Positions 12,345-24,345 of a stretch of 64,000 bases of DNA are shown here, piece after piece. This DNA is from Meandrina meandrites (Eukaryota; Cnidaria; Anthozoa; Scleractinia; Meandrinidae). Numbering within the stretch: position 1 is the first letter of the stretch; each line of letters begins with the position of its first letter. The position numbers and the translations under genes are program-made. The notes beneath the pieces are model-generated. The model was not told where the DNA came from. It did no database searches and saw only the letters and a list, made by a program, of their open reading frames with translations. The DNA is taken from assembly GCA_963693305.1 (NCBI GenBank), contig OY855905.1, forward strand, positions 48,058,444 through 48,122,443, written 5' to 3'.

Positions 12345-12875
12345 AACGGTGCCAATTTGTGACCCTGTATCACCCTCAAACTTAACGTTTATCACACTGT
12401 CGATCTCAAAACATTTCGAGTGGTACGCAACAAAACAATTAACAAAATGAATTACGTCATTCCTTCCCGCGCGCAATTTTTATTACGAAATTAATGCGCT
12501 TTCTGATTCGCACGAGGGTTATGTGACGTGTGATTGCATTTTGTTTGTGTGATCTTGGGGAAAATAAGAAACAGGCTGCTTCTTGTCTATGTAGTTTGCA
12601 TCAAACTCGGGTTATGTGCCATTTCCTATTTTTTAAATGTAGCACTGTCAAAGTCACAACGTGCTCAAAATCACACGAGTATGTTAAGTTAGACACGGCA
12701 TTCATGGAAAACAGGATTAGTTTAATATTTAAATTAGGATTTACTTCTTCAATTTTTTATTAATTAGTATTTAGCATGGATTGTTTATTAGCAGTTTATT
12801 AGTATTAATTTTTATTATAACTTTAAATATTAGTATTACCTGATGATTTTTAACTGTGTATAAAGAAATGTTAAA

Positions 12876-12906
<31 letters not shown>

Positions 12907-13110
12907 AAATAGCAGAGAAGCAGGAAAACGAAACGTTCTATTGTGGTGCAACAAGTACAAACTGAAAAGAATGGACTGTGGACCGTTTATTGCCAAAAAT
13001 GACCAAGCAGTGATATGATTCACTGCTTAAGAGGAGGCGGCGTGGCCGCGTGCTGGATTTGAAGTAGGGAGGCCCTGATGGTTCATATTCTGCATTTGCT
13101 ACTCAATAGC
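12345..13110. other. Upstream region of the coiled-coil gene
   Basis: The likely promoter and 5' leader of the gene starting at 12344 fall here, without a recognisable core element. An (AAAT)n microsatellite lies at about 12876-12912. No further gene was seen. Confidence 0.35.
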
Positions 13111-13117
13111 ACAGTCG

Positions 13118-13640
13118 GGCCCCTATTAACAGGGGCTCTGATGGGGACAATGTGTCTGTTATAAGAGGGGCTCTGACGGGGACAACATGTCCGTTATAAC
13201 AGGAGCTCTGAAGGGGACAATATGTGTCGGTTGTAACGGGGGCTCAGGCGGGGACAATATGTCCGTTATAACGGGGGCTCTGACGGGGAAAATTTGTCGG
13301 TTATAACGGGGTCTCAGACGTGGAAAATATGTCAGTTATAACGGGGGCTCAGACGGGGACAGTGTGTCGGTTATAACAGGAGCTCTGACGGGGTCAATAT
13401 GTCCGTTGTAACGGGGGCTCTGACGGGGTCAATATGTCCTCTTATAACGGGGGCTCTGACGGGGTCAGTATGTCCGTTTTGACGAGGGCTCTGACGGAGA
13501 CAATGTGTCCGTTATAACAGGGGCTCTGACGGGGACAATGTGACCGTTATAACAGGGGCTCTGACGGGGACAATGTGACCGTTATAACAGCGGCTCTGAC
13601 GGGGACGGTGTGCCCGTTATAACGGGGACTCTTTTAACCG
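13118..13640. repeat. Minisatellite, about 34-bp unit, about 15 copies
   Basis: The unit GGGGCTCTGACGGGGACAAT followed by ATGTCCGTTATAACA is repeated head to tail with point variation (TGTGTCCG, TATGTCAG, TGTGACCG). No open frame spans the array. The GTTATAAC core is palindromic. Confidence 0.9.
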
Positions 13641-13926
13641 GGCTTTCGTTCCGTGCAGTTTACTGCTAGTAACTATATTGTTCGACTAATTAGCAATTAT
13701 TCACCGAAGTGGGGGTGAATATCCATCACTATTCACCGACACCGAGGTGAATAACTGTTTTAGTATATACCACACAAGCTGAATAAATAGCGGACCAAAA
13801 CATTACTTTCGGTACCCAAAGCGACACGGGAAGCCATTTGTTTCTCTTCGGCTGCTCAGAGCTGAATAGTACTTTGCTAATCAACTCCAAGTTAACCAAT
13901 CAGCGCGTGGGGAATGCACTATTCAC

Positions 13927-14278
13927 TGAGCCTCTCTATGGGTACCCATGATCTTCGTTTTCTTCGCAATTTTTTTGCAAATCTTCGTGTGTTTTTTTTT
14001 TTGGCATCATTAATATCATTAATGATGACATTATCAGTGGAGTGTTTTTGTCGTTTCAGCCTTGCAATGGCTCAATGTGGCTTCGTGGTTGTGACAATGA
14101 AACCTATTCAGAAATTAAAGATATTTTCTGTAGTGTTTACGAATTTTGACAGTTGTGTATCCGAGTGTTTCAATTTGAACACGCGAATTGTGGTCAATGA
14201 CAGATCTTCGCTTCAATCTTGAGATCTTCGTTTATTCCGCGGTGGTCTTCGCTTCGGAAATACCCATAGAGAGGCTCA
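13927..14278. repeat. MITE family with TGAGCCTCTCTATGGGTA ends, copy 1
   Basis: It begins TGAGCCTCTCTATGGGTACC and ends TACCCATAGAGAGGCTCA. The second copy at 29532-29892 shares ends and interior (CGTTTTCAGCC, GTTACGAATTTTGACAG). It is non-coding. Confidence 0.85.
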
Positions 14279-14328
14279 AAGATAAGCACCTCAAACATGC
14301 GAAAGTGACTCGGTGCTTCGATTTACCA

Positions 14329-14418
14329 CATTGCTCATTATTAGCTCCTTCCCAGTCCCCTGATTTTGCACTCCATTGCTCATTATTAGCTCCTTCCCAG
14401 TCCCCTGATTTTGCACTC
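14329..14418. repeat. 45-bp tandem duplication
   Basis: Two exact copies start with CATTGCTCATTATTAGCTCC. The frames through it on both strands show the duplicated peptide but are not gene-like. Confidence 0.9.
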
Positions 14419-14679
14419 CATCTCCCTGCGTCCAAGATTGTATCCGGTGACAGTGAGTCCAGAAAATTTATCACACAGTATAATAGTACAGGCGGCTTTA
14501 GTGGTACACGTACAACTTTATTTAGTTCCATTTCTTTCATGACCTATCATCTACAACAATTTCTGAGTTTCCCAAAGAAGGATTCTACATTTTTTTGGTC
14601 ATTGCCATGTCTTCTGATTTACCAATATCTCAATCAGGAAAGACCTTAAAACATTTTATTTCAACACACATTCATATAA

Positions 14680-15215
14680 CCGTATGCAACTGCAAAACTT
14701 GTTAAGTTTATGACTTCTTCAGTTGGTTGCCATATCAGAGTTGAATCTGGGATGACTTCATGCAACCGCAAGTGAAAAATATACCTTGATACTCTACACT
14801 GTTTATTTATTTATATTTTTAAATATTTATATTTCATTTATTTTTGTTTCTAACAACTAAAGGATTTGATAAACACTTTAAGAGAAAGATGAGCAATTAA
14901 AAACTACATAAGATTTTGATGAACGTTAGCCCTACACATTTACATTTGAAATCTTCAAATGTAAATGTGTGTGACATGGGTCATAAAAATGCTATGTAAT
15001 TCCATCACTCATCTTTCTATTAAAGCATTTATTTCTATGAAATCGTATCATTATTTCTGGCTTGGTTTATTTTTTAACATAACTATATATAGTTGTCAAG
15101 GTTTACTTTTCATTTATGGTTACACGACATCATCCCAGATTCAAATCTATCATGGCAACCAATTGAAGAGGTCATTGACAAAACTGGTTATGTAGCCGCA
15201 CATTTTATGTAAATG
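14680..15215. repeat. Long inverted-repeat element
   Basis: Sequence at about 14715-14790 (GTTGGTTGCCATATCAG, GGGATGACTTCATG) returns inverted and diverged at about 15095-15165 (GACATCATCCCAGATTCAA, CATGGCAACCAATTG). The arms are around 75-100 bp. The 76-residue frame between them is not a gene. Confidence 0.6.
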
Positions 15216-15239
15216 TGTCTTAAAAGTAAATGCAAAAGA

Positions 15240-16049
15240 GATTTTTCCAAATCAAGATACAATTTAAACTTTCTCCTTACTAATTCCTATACATTCTTTT
15301 CATGTTTGTTTTGAGAAGCTGGTGCTACATCAAGACTGATGGACACTGGACTAACAATGTAAGGAGAAACCAGTTGTTGATCACTTGATCTTCTCAGACA
15401 TGTTTGTCATTAGAGACAGGAATCTCAGCTGGGCTACAGACACAGCATATCCAACAGACTACATGCATGTTTTTTTGAATGTTCAGTCTGATCTCCACTG
15501 CTTTCCATTTGTACCAGTTTGAATGTTGTATTTACTGTATACAATTTTGTGGTGTTGATGAGCTAAGAAACAAGTCAATAAAGGGTTGGCCTTCTTCGTT
15601 GGAATTGTGTTAGACTTTGATCAGTGGAATAGTGCCTGCAAAGAAGAAAGAAAAACATTAACTACAGATTTGCAAGCAAGAGATAGCTAGAATCTAGAGT
15701 CTCACAAACTATAACCACTACACGATTGTCGAACAGTACACTGATTTTTGTTACAATATTTGATTTAATAATCAAATATATTTAATAATCAAATAATCCT
15801 CGATTATTTTCCTCTTTTTTCTAATATGTTTTTGTCTTTTTTTCATTTTGCTCACTGTAATGTTCTGTAATGTTCTGAAATGTTCTGTGTTGTTGTGTGC
15901 TTTACCGACCTAAATTTGTATTACATAATTGTAACACTGGCTGCCTGCCCTTTTTAACTCTACAGTTATTTCAGGCAGCCAGACCCCTAATTACTTATTA
16001 TTTATACTATATATATTTTCTTTTTTGTAATTTATTAGGGTAAATAAAG

Positions 16050-16081
<32 letters not shown>

Positions 16082-16290
16082 AAAATTACATTGCTCAGTA
16101 CAAATTATTGTTGTACCTGAATGTGTGTGCCAATAATTCATGTAATCCAGATGATCACCACAACACACATTCGAAAGATGCTACAAAAAAACAGTTAAAT
16201 TTGTTAGTTGGCAGGGGCAACTGGTAAATTTGGGATTTTGTGTGATGACAAGACTATAATAGTTTTCTACATGCCCTAATATGTGGAGAC
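15240..16290. other. Stretch without recognised gene
   Basis: AT-rich sequence with a (GTT)n microsatellite at about 16045-16082 and short TGTTCTG repeats near 15860. A minus-strand acceptor-like site near 15637 was not assigned to a gene. Confidence 0.35.
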
Positions 16291-16294
16291 CTGT

Positions 16295-16565
16295 GAGTTG
16301 TGGTGGCCTAATGGTTAGTGTGCTGGACTCTGGATAATGTGGTCTGGGAATGTTGAGCCCTGGCCGGTGTCACTAAGTTGTTAATTCATGGGGAACACTT
16401 TACTATCACAGTGCCTCTCTCAACTCAGGTGAAAAATGGGTACTGGAAAATTTACTGCTGATCCAGGGAGGAGTATAAATACTCCTGTTCAATTCATCCT
16501 ACTGGAATAGGGATAAGCTCTGGCCTGATGGGCCACCAGGCTTGTATGCAGACTTTACCTTACTT
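16295..16565 (+). repeat. tRNA-derived SINE
   Basis: A tRNA-like head (GTGGTGGCCTAATGGTTAGTG, a pol III A-box type string) is followed by a body with GGGTACTGG and GGAGTATAAATACTCC. It ends GGCCTGATGGGCCACCAGG and TGCAGACTTTACCTTA. The tail matches the inverted copy at 7775-7935. Confidence 0.7.
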
Positions 16566-18707
16566 ACTAACGTGGAGACACTCAGAAGCCAAATCATTTT
16601 TAATTTTGCATAGGTGATGAAAGGCAAAAATTAATAACAAAAAGCCTGCAGATTGGAATAAATGCCATTTTTCCTTGGTCCTCTATCTTCACCCCATAAC
16701 ATCATCTTGGCTATGTAGCAAGGAACCTGTTGACACAACAGCAGGTCATTCATCCTTGTCTGCACAGACTGAAACCCAACTAAGAAAAGAAAGGTTAAGA
16801 TAATTTAATTTGAATGATACATTACATTTATCATTTTCATCAAACATGCACTCGGCAAGGGTGGGTGCTCCCTTTATATATATGGTGCACTTAAAATTAC
16901 ATTGTTCAGTACAAATTAACCTCATACCTGAAGGTGCGCAAATAATCAGGTAATCCACATCACCCCAGCACACTTCTCATATAAACTGTTCGATAATTGC
17001 TACAAAAGAAATTAACATTCGAATTATCAGTTACTTGGCAGTGGCAAATGGCAAATTTGAGACTTTGCACGAAGGCAAGACTGATGTCTTTAGTTTTCTC
17101 CAATTCCAAATGTGGAGACACTCACAACTATGTAGCCTAACCATTTTTTTTATTTTTAATACATACATGTACATTTCAGGAAAGACAAAATTTAATAACA
17201 AGAAAACTACAGATTGGAATAAATACCATTTTTCTTAGGTCCTCTATCTTCACACCATAGCATCATCTCTGCTACTCAGCAAGGAACCTATTGACACAAC
17301 AGCAAGTCATTCATCCTTGTCTGTGTAGATTACAACCCAACTGAGAAAAGGAGTAAAATTATAAAAATCAGTTAAAATGTTACATAATTGTAAGTTGTAA
17401 ACTCAAGAATATATTTAAAGTAAACTTTGTTATTAGTAATATTGAAGCTTGTGTTGTTAAACACATTAGGTGAGTTTTCGCAGAGCAGTGAAATCAAACT
17501 GTAACATCATCAAAAACATCAAGGTCATCATGTGCACAGGAGTAGCCCACAACAGGCTTACAATACGTGCAAGAGGAGTTTATTGCCCCTAGTCAATTTC
17601 ATGCTTACAAACTGGATAAACAGGACATGAGCCAGTTACAATGTAAGATAAAACAAAAAGCAATTACTTATTCATCTGCAGCCCTCTCCCAGAAAAGAAA
17701 AGTGCTTGGAAATTGTTTTCATGCCATTATTTAAGCCATTTCAGGAGAAATATTTTAGATATTTGATGCTTTTTTCAACTTAAGTTCTGTGGCCGAATTT
17801 GAAGGGGTACTTACTCAACTCAGTTTTGTGAAAGCAATTGAGATTATGAAGTTAATTTAACACAAAATTGTGGATTTCACAGATTTTAAATAGAATTTGT
17901 TAGAGAGGAATTGGCATGTCTGATGATCACTTCACAAGAAGAGATCTATGCTTTTATTTTATGACTTACCGAGAAGATCACCGTGTATTGTCTTTACCCT
18001 CCACTTTTATCATTCATCTGAATATGCTTGGCCCAAACATCCAAGATCCCAACCTGGAAGAATAAAGAAAACACATTGATTCAAAATGTGGAGACAATCA
18101 GAACTACAGTGGCCTAATCATCTTTACTGTAAATAGGACAGATATCGCAAAAACTAATAACGAAAAGTCTTAACAGATAGTTTGGAATAAACACCATTTT
18201 TCTAGGTCCTCTAGCTTCACACCACAGCATCATCTCTGCTACTTAGCAAGGAGCCTATTGACACAACAGCATGTCATTCATCCTTGTCTGTGTAGATTAC
18301 AACCCAACTGAGAAAAAGATTAAAATTATAACAATCAGTTAAAATGTTATTATATAATAGTAAGTTGCAAACTCAATTAAGAATATAATTATTAAGTAAC
18401 CTTTGTTATTGACACTATTGAAGCTTGCGTTGTAATCACATTATTTGGTGATTTTTCTCGCAGCAGTGAACTGCGATGTCAACAATATCCAAGGTCATCA
18501 TGGGCAAAGGAGTGGCCCACGACAGGCTAACAACGTGTGCTAGTCAATTTCATGCTAACAAAATGGATAAACAAGAAGCGAGTCAGTTACAATGTAGGCT
18601 TATAGACAGGCTTAGTGGTATGTATCTAATAAAAGTATGATAATCTGCAAAGCAAGATGTAAAATTGATAATGGCTAATAAGGTCTGTTTTTTATTTTAC
18701 AACTCAC

Positions 18708-18779
18708 CCAGAAGAACTGTGTACATCTTTTCCCTCCACACCCATTGATCTTGATGACATCAACATCCAGTATTCCAAC
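18708..18779 (-). pseudogene. NUBP-like exon X, open copy
   Basis: The 72-bp exon has an AG acceptor and GTGAG donor and stays open for 24 codons. It starts VGILDVDV and ends in TQFFW, but the GPSIPR segment is lost. It keeps splice signals while its conserved core has diverged. Confidence 0.45.
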
Positions 18780-19639
18780 CTCGGCTGGAAAACCAAACAA
18801 AAGGCAATTAGTTTAAAACTAATGGTGGATCTACAGCCAACTCTCCCAGGCACATGGATACTGAAACACCTAATAATCTACTGGTCACTAAAAAGCAGGA
18901 AAGTACTTGGAAATTGTTTTCATGCCATTATTTAAGCCAGGAAGGTTATTTAGATATTTGATGCTTCTTTCAACTTTCTGTGGCTTAATCTGAATGGCGT
19001 ACTTTTTCAACTCTGTTTTATGGGAGCAGTTGAGATTAAGAGGTTAATTTAACACAGAATTGTTTATTTCTCAGATTTCAACTTTTTTAGACAGTAATTG
19101 GCATCTCTGATGATCACTTCACAAGAAGTTATCTATGCTTTTATTTTATGACTCACCGAGAAGAACACCAGTGTATTGTCTTTTCCCTCCATTTTTATCA
19201 TTCTTGGAATGCTTGGCCCACACTTCTAGTCAACATCCAAGATTCCAACATGGAGGTCCCAAGGTAAGGAAACAACAAGCCTGCAAGACTGGAATAAATA
19301 CCATTTTTTTTATGTCCTCTATCTTCACACCTCAGCATCATTTCAGCATCACTGACATTGGTGCTCATGTTTTAATTCTTACACTCGCCTGCAAACAGAC
19401 CCATTTGACTTGTGCATTTCATTTGCAGGCTTATCAAACATATATCAGGTGAAATGCTCTTATGTGATTTTCCTATATAATTTTGTGTAGTGTAAACATC
19501 CAAGGTCATTCAGATGTCCGTTTTACAAATTTTTTTATCTTTGTGGTTAAATCTGGAGAGATAGCTTTCTACATAATTGGCATCTCTGATGATAAATGGC
19601 TTCAAATGAAGATATCTAACCTTTTATTTTATGACTTAC

Positions 19640-19726
19640 CCAGAAGAACACTGGTTGCCTTTTCCCTTCACTTTTATCATTTCTTGGAATGCTTGGCCCA
19701 AATAAGTCAACATCCAAGATCCCAAC
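19640..19726 (-). pseudogene. NUBP-like exon X, best-preserved copy
   Basis: The 87-bp exon is bounded by CAG and GTAAGTC and is open for 29 codons. It contains VGILDVDLFGPSIPR intact, the best family signature in the array. It could still be spliced, but the downstream Y exons all carry a stop. Confidence 0.5.
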
Positions 19727-19740
19727 CTGGAAGATTAAAG

Positions 19741-20807
19741 AAAACGCATTGATTATCAGCCAAATGTAATGTGATGTTCCAGAAAATATTTATACCCCTC
19801 TACATATGAGCCAGTAAGTAGTTGAGCTGTGGGAGCCAGAAATTCCTATCCCAAAATAAAGGCCAACCACGAAGCGACCAAGTAAGTAAACTACCTGTAG
19901 AGTAATAAGAGTGCTATTTTGGCTAACAAATGTGTTATTTGGGATAAACTGAAAATTATAGTTTGAATGTCTTGAATGCTAAAACTCACTTCCTCGCATT
20001 TTTTCAAGACCAGTTTCTCAGTTGTTTTGCTGTGACAACATATTCTTGAGGAAAAAAGGTTAAGTTTACAACTTTTACTGAAAGCAAATTCCCAAACATC
20101 CCTCAATAAGAAAGTACACTATACATGTGTATAAAGGTATTACATGTGCAGAAAACGTTTTTGGGCTTTTGGGGTAATACTTCATTTTAACAAAAAAAAT
20201 GTGAAAAGGGGCAGGCACACTGTTAGGCTTCCCAGGAACCAATACATGTCAAGTTCTACATGATGTGTCAGATAACACATCATGAGAACACTTCCAAAAA
20301 ATATTTATATGTAAAAACTCCCCCAGGACATGCCCCCCAAAATGAGAAACGCAGAAAAACTCTAAAATTTCAGTTTACCTTTTTTTTTTCTGTTGTTGTA
20401 GAGAGTGTTCATGCAGTCTGTATTGCAGAGTGTGCTCCTACAAACCTGAAAATTAATCAAACATACGCACGTGTTAATAATAGTTTTGTGTTAGCTGGGA
20501 TCCAGTGCCATTCCTGCAGCTTGGTTGTTGCAGGTTTTTGGGCTGCACTCCATTCATTTCTCGATCTACTTTCTCAAGACCTAGATTCCGTAGAGAATTC
20601 AACTATAAGATTGTGTTCAGAAAACTAACAATGAAGGCTGGTTAATTCAACCTGGTGTTATTTTCAAGAAAAGCGGGTTAACAGAAACTTCCAAAAGCAA
20701 ATTCTAGGAGTTTTGCCGTTTTTGCCGTCAGCTCGGCCGCCATCTTGAAAGTGAAAGGAACACTGCTGATCATTTAATATTTATACAGTCGGCTCAAGAG
20801 ACTTTAC
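19741..20807. other. Stretch without confirmed gene
   Basis: No confirmed exon was found. A CAAGATGGCGGCC start-like context on the minus strand near 20744 opens only 21 codons. Confidence 0.3.
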
Positions 20808-20864
20808 CTTGTCCCCAGGATCTGCTCCTTCACCTTCGGGAATCCCGGTCTCGACGGCAAAAAC
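20808..20864 (-). other. Unassigned exon-like segment
   Basis: A 57-bp segment lies between a pyrimidine-rich AG acceptor and a GTAAAG donor and stays open in phase 0 (VFAVETGIPEGEGADPGDK). It lies upstream of the NUBP-like array in the sense of the minus strand. I could not connect it to a gene. Confidence 0.25.
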
Positions 20865-21042
20865 CTGGAAAAAATAATCAGAAAAAAGCAAACTGATCTG
20901 CACATCAAGGAGAAGAAATCGAGACAGAAATGAGAAAAGAAAGACAGTCAAATTTTTAAAGATCAAATTTTTTAATTTTAATTTATGTTGTTTGTAACAT
21001 CTCTTCTTCTTGCAGAAGAGGATCGGATTTCAAACTTGACTA

Positions 21043-21680
21043 CTAATAAAAGAAAGGCTGGCTGACCGTACGGTTGGGATGATAGGATGTAATTCCCAAT
21101 ATTTCGCCAGGCATGGCCTGACGTATTCAGGGATAAACTGAGTGGTTCATTCCCTGAAGAAGTCATGGAACTGCCTGACACGGCCTGACTACTTCATGGA
21201 ATGAACTGTGCAGTTCATTGACTGAAGAAGTCAGGCGGTTCCGTGAATTCTTGAGGGAATGAACCACACAGTTCTTTCTCTGAAGAAGTCACGCTACTTC
21301 CAAACGTCTTTGGGGAATGAACTGTTGAGTTCATTGACTGAAGAAGTCAGGCGGTTCCGTGAATTCTTGAGGGAATGAACCACACATGTACAATTCTTTC
21401 TCTAAAGAAGTCACGGTACTGCCAAACTTCTTTAGGGAATGAACTGTGTAGTTCATTGACTAAAGAAGTTGGGCCGTGTCAGGCTGTGCCGTAAATTCTT
21501 GAGGGAATGAACCACACAGTTCTTTCTCTGAAGAAGTCAAGGAACAGCCTGACACGGCTCATTTCTTTAGAGAATCAACAACACAGTTTATTCACTGAAG
21601 AAGCAAGCCGTGCCTAGTGAAATATTGGAAATTATAGTTGTCATTCCAACAGTATAGTACGGTCAGGCTTCTTTTATTAG
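21043..21680. repeat. 638-bp MITE with internal repeats
   Basis: The terminal inverted repeats are CTAATAAAAGAAAGGCTGGC on the left and GGTCAGGCTTCTTTTATTAG on the right. The interior has repeated and inverted units such as GAATGAACCACACAGTTC and TTGACTGAAGAAGTCAGGC, giving a highly foldable sequence. It is non-coding. Confidence 0.8.
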
Positions 21681-22500
21681 TTGTTTGAATTCTCTTTAAT
21701 TTGCCGACCAGAGCCTCAATGGTTTGTCGTTGTGGAGTTGCCTTTATTTTTTTTTTTTGCCTTTAAAAGAGTTTTTTTTTTTGCGTAAAATCATCGAAAA
21801 TGTCCGAAGATGTTTGACGATTTCCAAAAGTTGCCGATGCTTTGCGAAAGACCGGGGCCTTTTTTATATGCGTTTAGCCAAGGTTTGGAGGATTCGATAG
21901 TATATATGATTGTATTGTTTCTCGAAATTGAATCAATTATAACAGCCGTGCTCAATAATAGCAGGAAGTGGCCCAGATTTACACTGACCCCTCTGTCACC
22001 TTATCTATTGCCGGCAGTGGTATATTTTATAATCTCAAAGCAATTTCGCAAGTGACTGTTTACCAGTGTCGCTATGATTTCAAAGCGCGTTTGCCTGCCG
22101 ACTCCTTCTGAGAATAACTGCGTGAGATTTTCTGAAGATGTTCGGACAATCGATGTACTCACCAACGCTGCCGAAGTTTTCCGAATAACGATTTTATGAT
22201 AAATAATAATTCGTTCGTGGCTTTGTGCCGGGCGACGCGACTTAGTTCGGAGGATTCGAACACTTCATATGATTGTTTTTTTTTCTCAAGATTGAACTGT
22301 TCAGTGAATCGAATAAACATTCTGCTCGGTCAAGGAGGTAGAAGAACGGATTTGCGACACAGGGGTTGGAAGTTGACATGTTGTAGGTCGACGTGTTAAA
22401 TCAGCAGATGTTTTTGCGAGACTCGCGCGATTTCTTCGAATAGGTATGGTCAGTTACCGTAGAATATCTGTGACTACGTTAAAGGTAGGAAGCCAACTCG
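21681..22500. other. Stretch without recognised gene
   Basis: Two short plus-strand frames (21810-22055, 22196-22399) show no domain features or splice partners. Nothing else was recognised. Confidence 0.35.
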
Positions 22501-22503
22501 GTG

Positions 22504-22650
<147 letters not shown>

Positions 22651-22804
22651 ATTTGGTTAGTAGTTACAATCCAAGATAATGAAAGCAACAACAACAACAG
22701 TGGCAGCATTAGATTATAATAACCAAAGATTATAAGAAACAAAGGAAAAAATTCATGTTCGCCTCAAACCCTAATTGACAAACTGATTTTGAAGGCAAGA
22801 ATCA

Positions 22805-23195
22805 CGGCCACTGTACCATACATACCTACATAATCATACATAGTGATACATGACCTTACAGAACCTTACATGACCAATATTTTACACTAGTTACATAGCC
22901 AAACATTGTAATACATAGCTTTGCATAATCTTACAGAGTGATATCGTGACATGAACATGCATACCGTAATACATATAATATAATTGCCCTTACATAGCCA
23001 TACATATATTAGATTGTCATACATGGACCTACATAACTTATAGACTTATACATGACCATTATTCAGATACAGTTTAACATGTTCCCCTATTTCTGCTTTA
23101 CATGGTCTTACATATAGCCATATCATATAGGTTTTCAGTCATATATAGTCCTCACCGTCCGCTACGTAGCCATTCATAATCATACTTTACTCTAT
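22805..23195. repeat. Degenerate CATACATA-rich tract
   Basis: Many imperfect copies of TACATA, TACATGACC and TACATAGCC fill the region. A short related stretch recurs at about 24515-24600. No gene was seen. Confidence 0.7.
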
Positions 23196-23280
23196 ATAAC
23201 AGTCTGGCGGGCAGCTGTGGTCTTCTTCCTGTCTAGCGTGAAAAAAAAAAACTAAAAAGTTAGTAAAACTTACAAAATAT

Positions 23281-23662
23281 TCCAGAGAGGTGGACCTGTA
23301 ACCCGAAGGTCGTGGGTTTGAATCCCACCTGAGCCAATGGTTGTTTTTCGAGTGGTCAGGATTTACAGTGTATTTTAGTTTAGAATCGTCCTCAGGTACA
23401 AAACTGAGTGAATCAACTGGAAATCACTCACGCGCTGTTCCCATCCTGGCTCTGTAGCTCAGATGGTAGAGCAGTGCACCTGTTACCGGAAGGTCGTGGG
23501 TATGAATCCCATCTGGCAATGGCAATTACTGACGCGCTGTTCCCATCATGGCTCTGTAGCTCAGATGGTAGAGCAGTGCACCTGTTACCGGAAGGTCGTG
23601 GGTATGAATCCCATCTGGCAATGGCAATTACTGACGCACTGTTCCCATCATGGCTCTGTAGC
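23281..23662 (+). repeat. Tandem tRNA-like repeat units
   Basis: Two nearly identical 104-bp units (starting about 23449 and 23553) each contain GGCTCTGTAGCTCAGATGGTA (A-box-like) and GTCGTGGGTATGAATCCCAT (B-box-like). A truncated third start lies at about 23650 and a diverged half unit at 23290-23335. The anticodon arm does not fold cleanly and the T-loop is GGGTATGAATCCC, not GGTTCGAATCC. They look like tRNA-derived repeats, not working tRNAs. Confidence 0.65.
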
Positions 23663-23984
23663 TCAAAATCAATCTGTACTCATCAAAAAATATATACGTT
23701 ATTAGCCATTTGTAGCAGTTTGTATTCTAATGTTGATATTTCATTCAAACTGACATAAATGACAGTCTGTTCTCTGACCAAATGGACACAGGCACACACT
23801 CAGGTTCGTGCACTAGCACTGGCATGGAAGCGTCAAATCTGGCATTGGCAGTCATTCTGGTACTGGCCTGTGCCAAGAGGTCAGACGTAAGAAAATAATC
23901 AATTTCTTTTGGTTTCAGTGAGAAAATTTCCGGCTTAAGTCGAAATTCAAGTAACTTGCTGCAAAGCTAAAAATGTTCGGGAAA

Positions 23985-24345
23985 AAAATTTTGTGAATGA
24001 ATCTGACGAGGAGGCCATCCAAGAGTCAGTGGAGAGGTCCGTCGCGAGTCAGTGGAGAGGGCCGTCCGCGAGTCAGTGGAGGGGCTGGGCCGTCCACGAG
24101 TCAATGGAGCTGGCCGTCCACGAGTCAATGGAGGGAGCCGTCCACGAGTCAGAGGAGGGCCGTGGGCCGACCAAGAGTCAATGGAGCGGGCTATCCACGA
24201 GTCAGTAGAGGTGGCCGTCCAAGAGTCAATGGAGGGGGCCGTCCACGAGTCAGCGGAGCGGGTCATCCACGAGTCAGCGGAGGGGGCCGTCCATGAGTCA
24301 GTGAAGGGGGCCATCCAAGAGTCAGTGGAACAATTGTTTCAATAA
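23985..24345 (+). repeat. 30-bp minisatellite with open frames, copy 1
   Basis: Units of about 30 bp built on GTCCACGAGTCAGTGGAGGG recur. Because 30 is a multiple of three, several frames stay open and encode 10-residue repeats. A plus-strand frame (24052-24345) runs through HESVEGAV-like units and ends just before AATAAA. The array and its 3' flank are duplicated at about 25109-25620. Confidence 0.7.

Larger units (their letters stand above)
16660..19726 (-). pseudogene. Tandem decayed NUBP-like exon array
   Basis: Two exon types alternate on the minus strand. Type X encodes variants of VGILDVDLFGPSIPR (copies 18053-17970, 18779-18708, about 19250-19155, 19726-19640). Type Y encodes a W-V-x-x-x-x-DKDE segment, then AVVS-x-GSLL, D-D and later RGP[KR]KNG in shifted frames (copies near 16785, 17340 and 18310). 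In Mrp/NBP35-family Fe-S scaffold ATPases (NUBP1/NUBP2) these segments lie in this order, downstream of the P-loop. All Y copies have a stop after DKDE. X copies at 17970-18053 and 19155-19250 have stops. No exon with a GKGGVGKS P-loop was found. Flanking intron sequence is duplicated too (17520 region like 18490; 17700 region like 18895). The array is a non-functional remnant unless a working gene lies elsewhere. Confidence 0.6.

Noticed and set aside
13118..13640. CRISPR-like array
   Set aside because: Units are contiguous tandem repeats without unique spacers, in a eukaryotic genome.
23450..23520. Functional tRNA gene
   Set aside because: A- and B-box-like strings are present, but the T-loop is altered and the anticodon stem does not pair properly.
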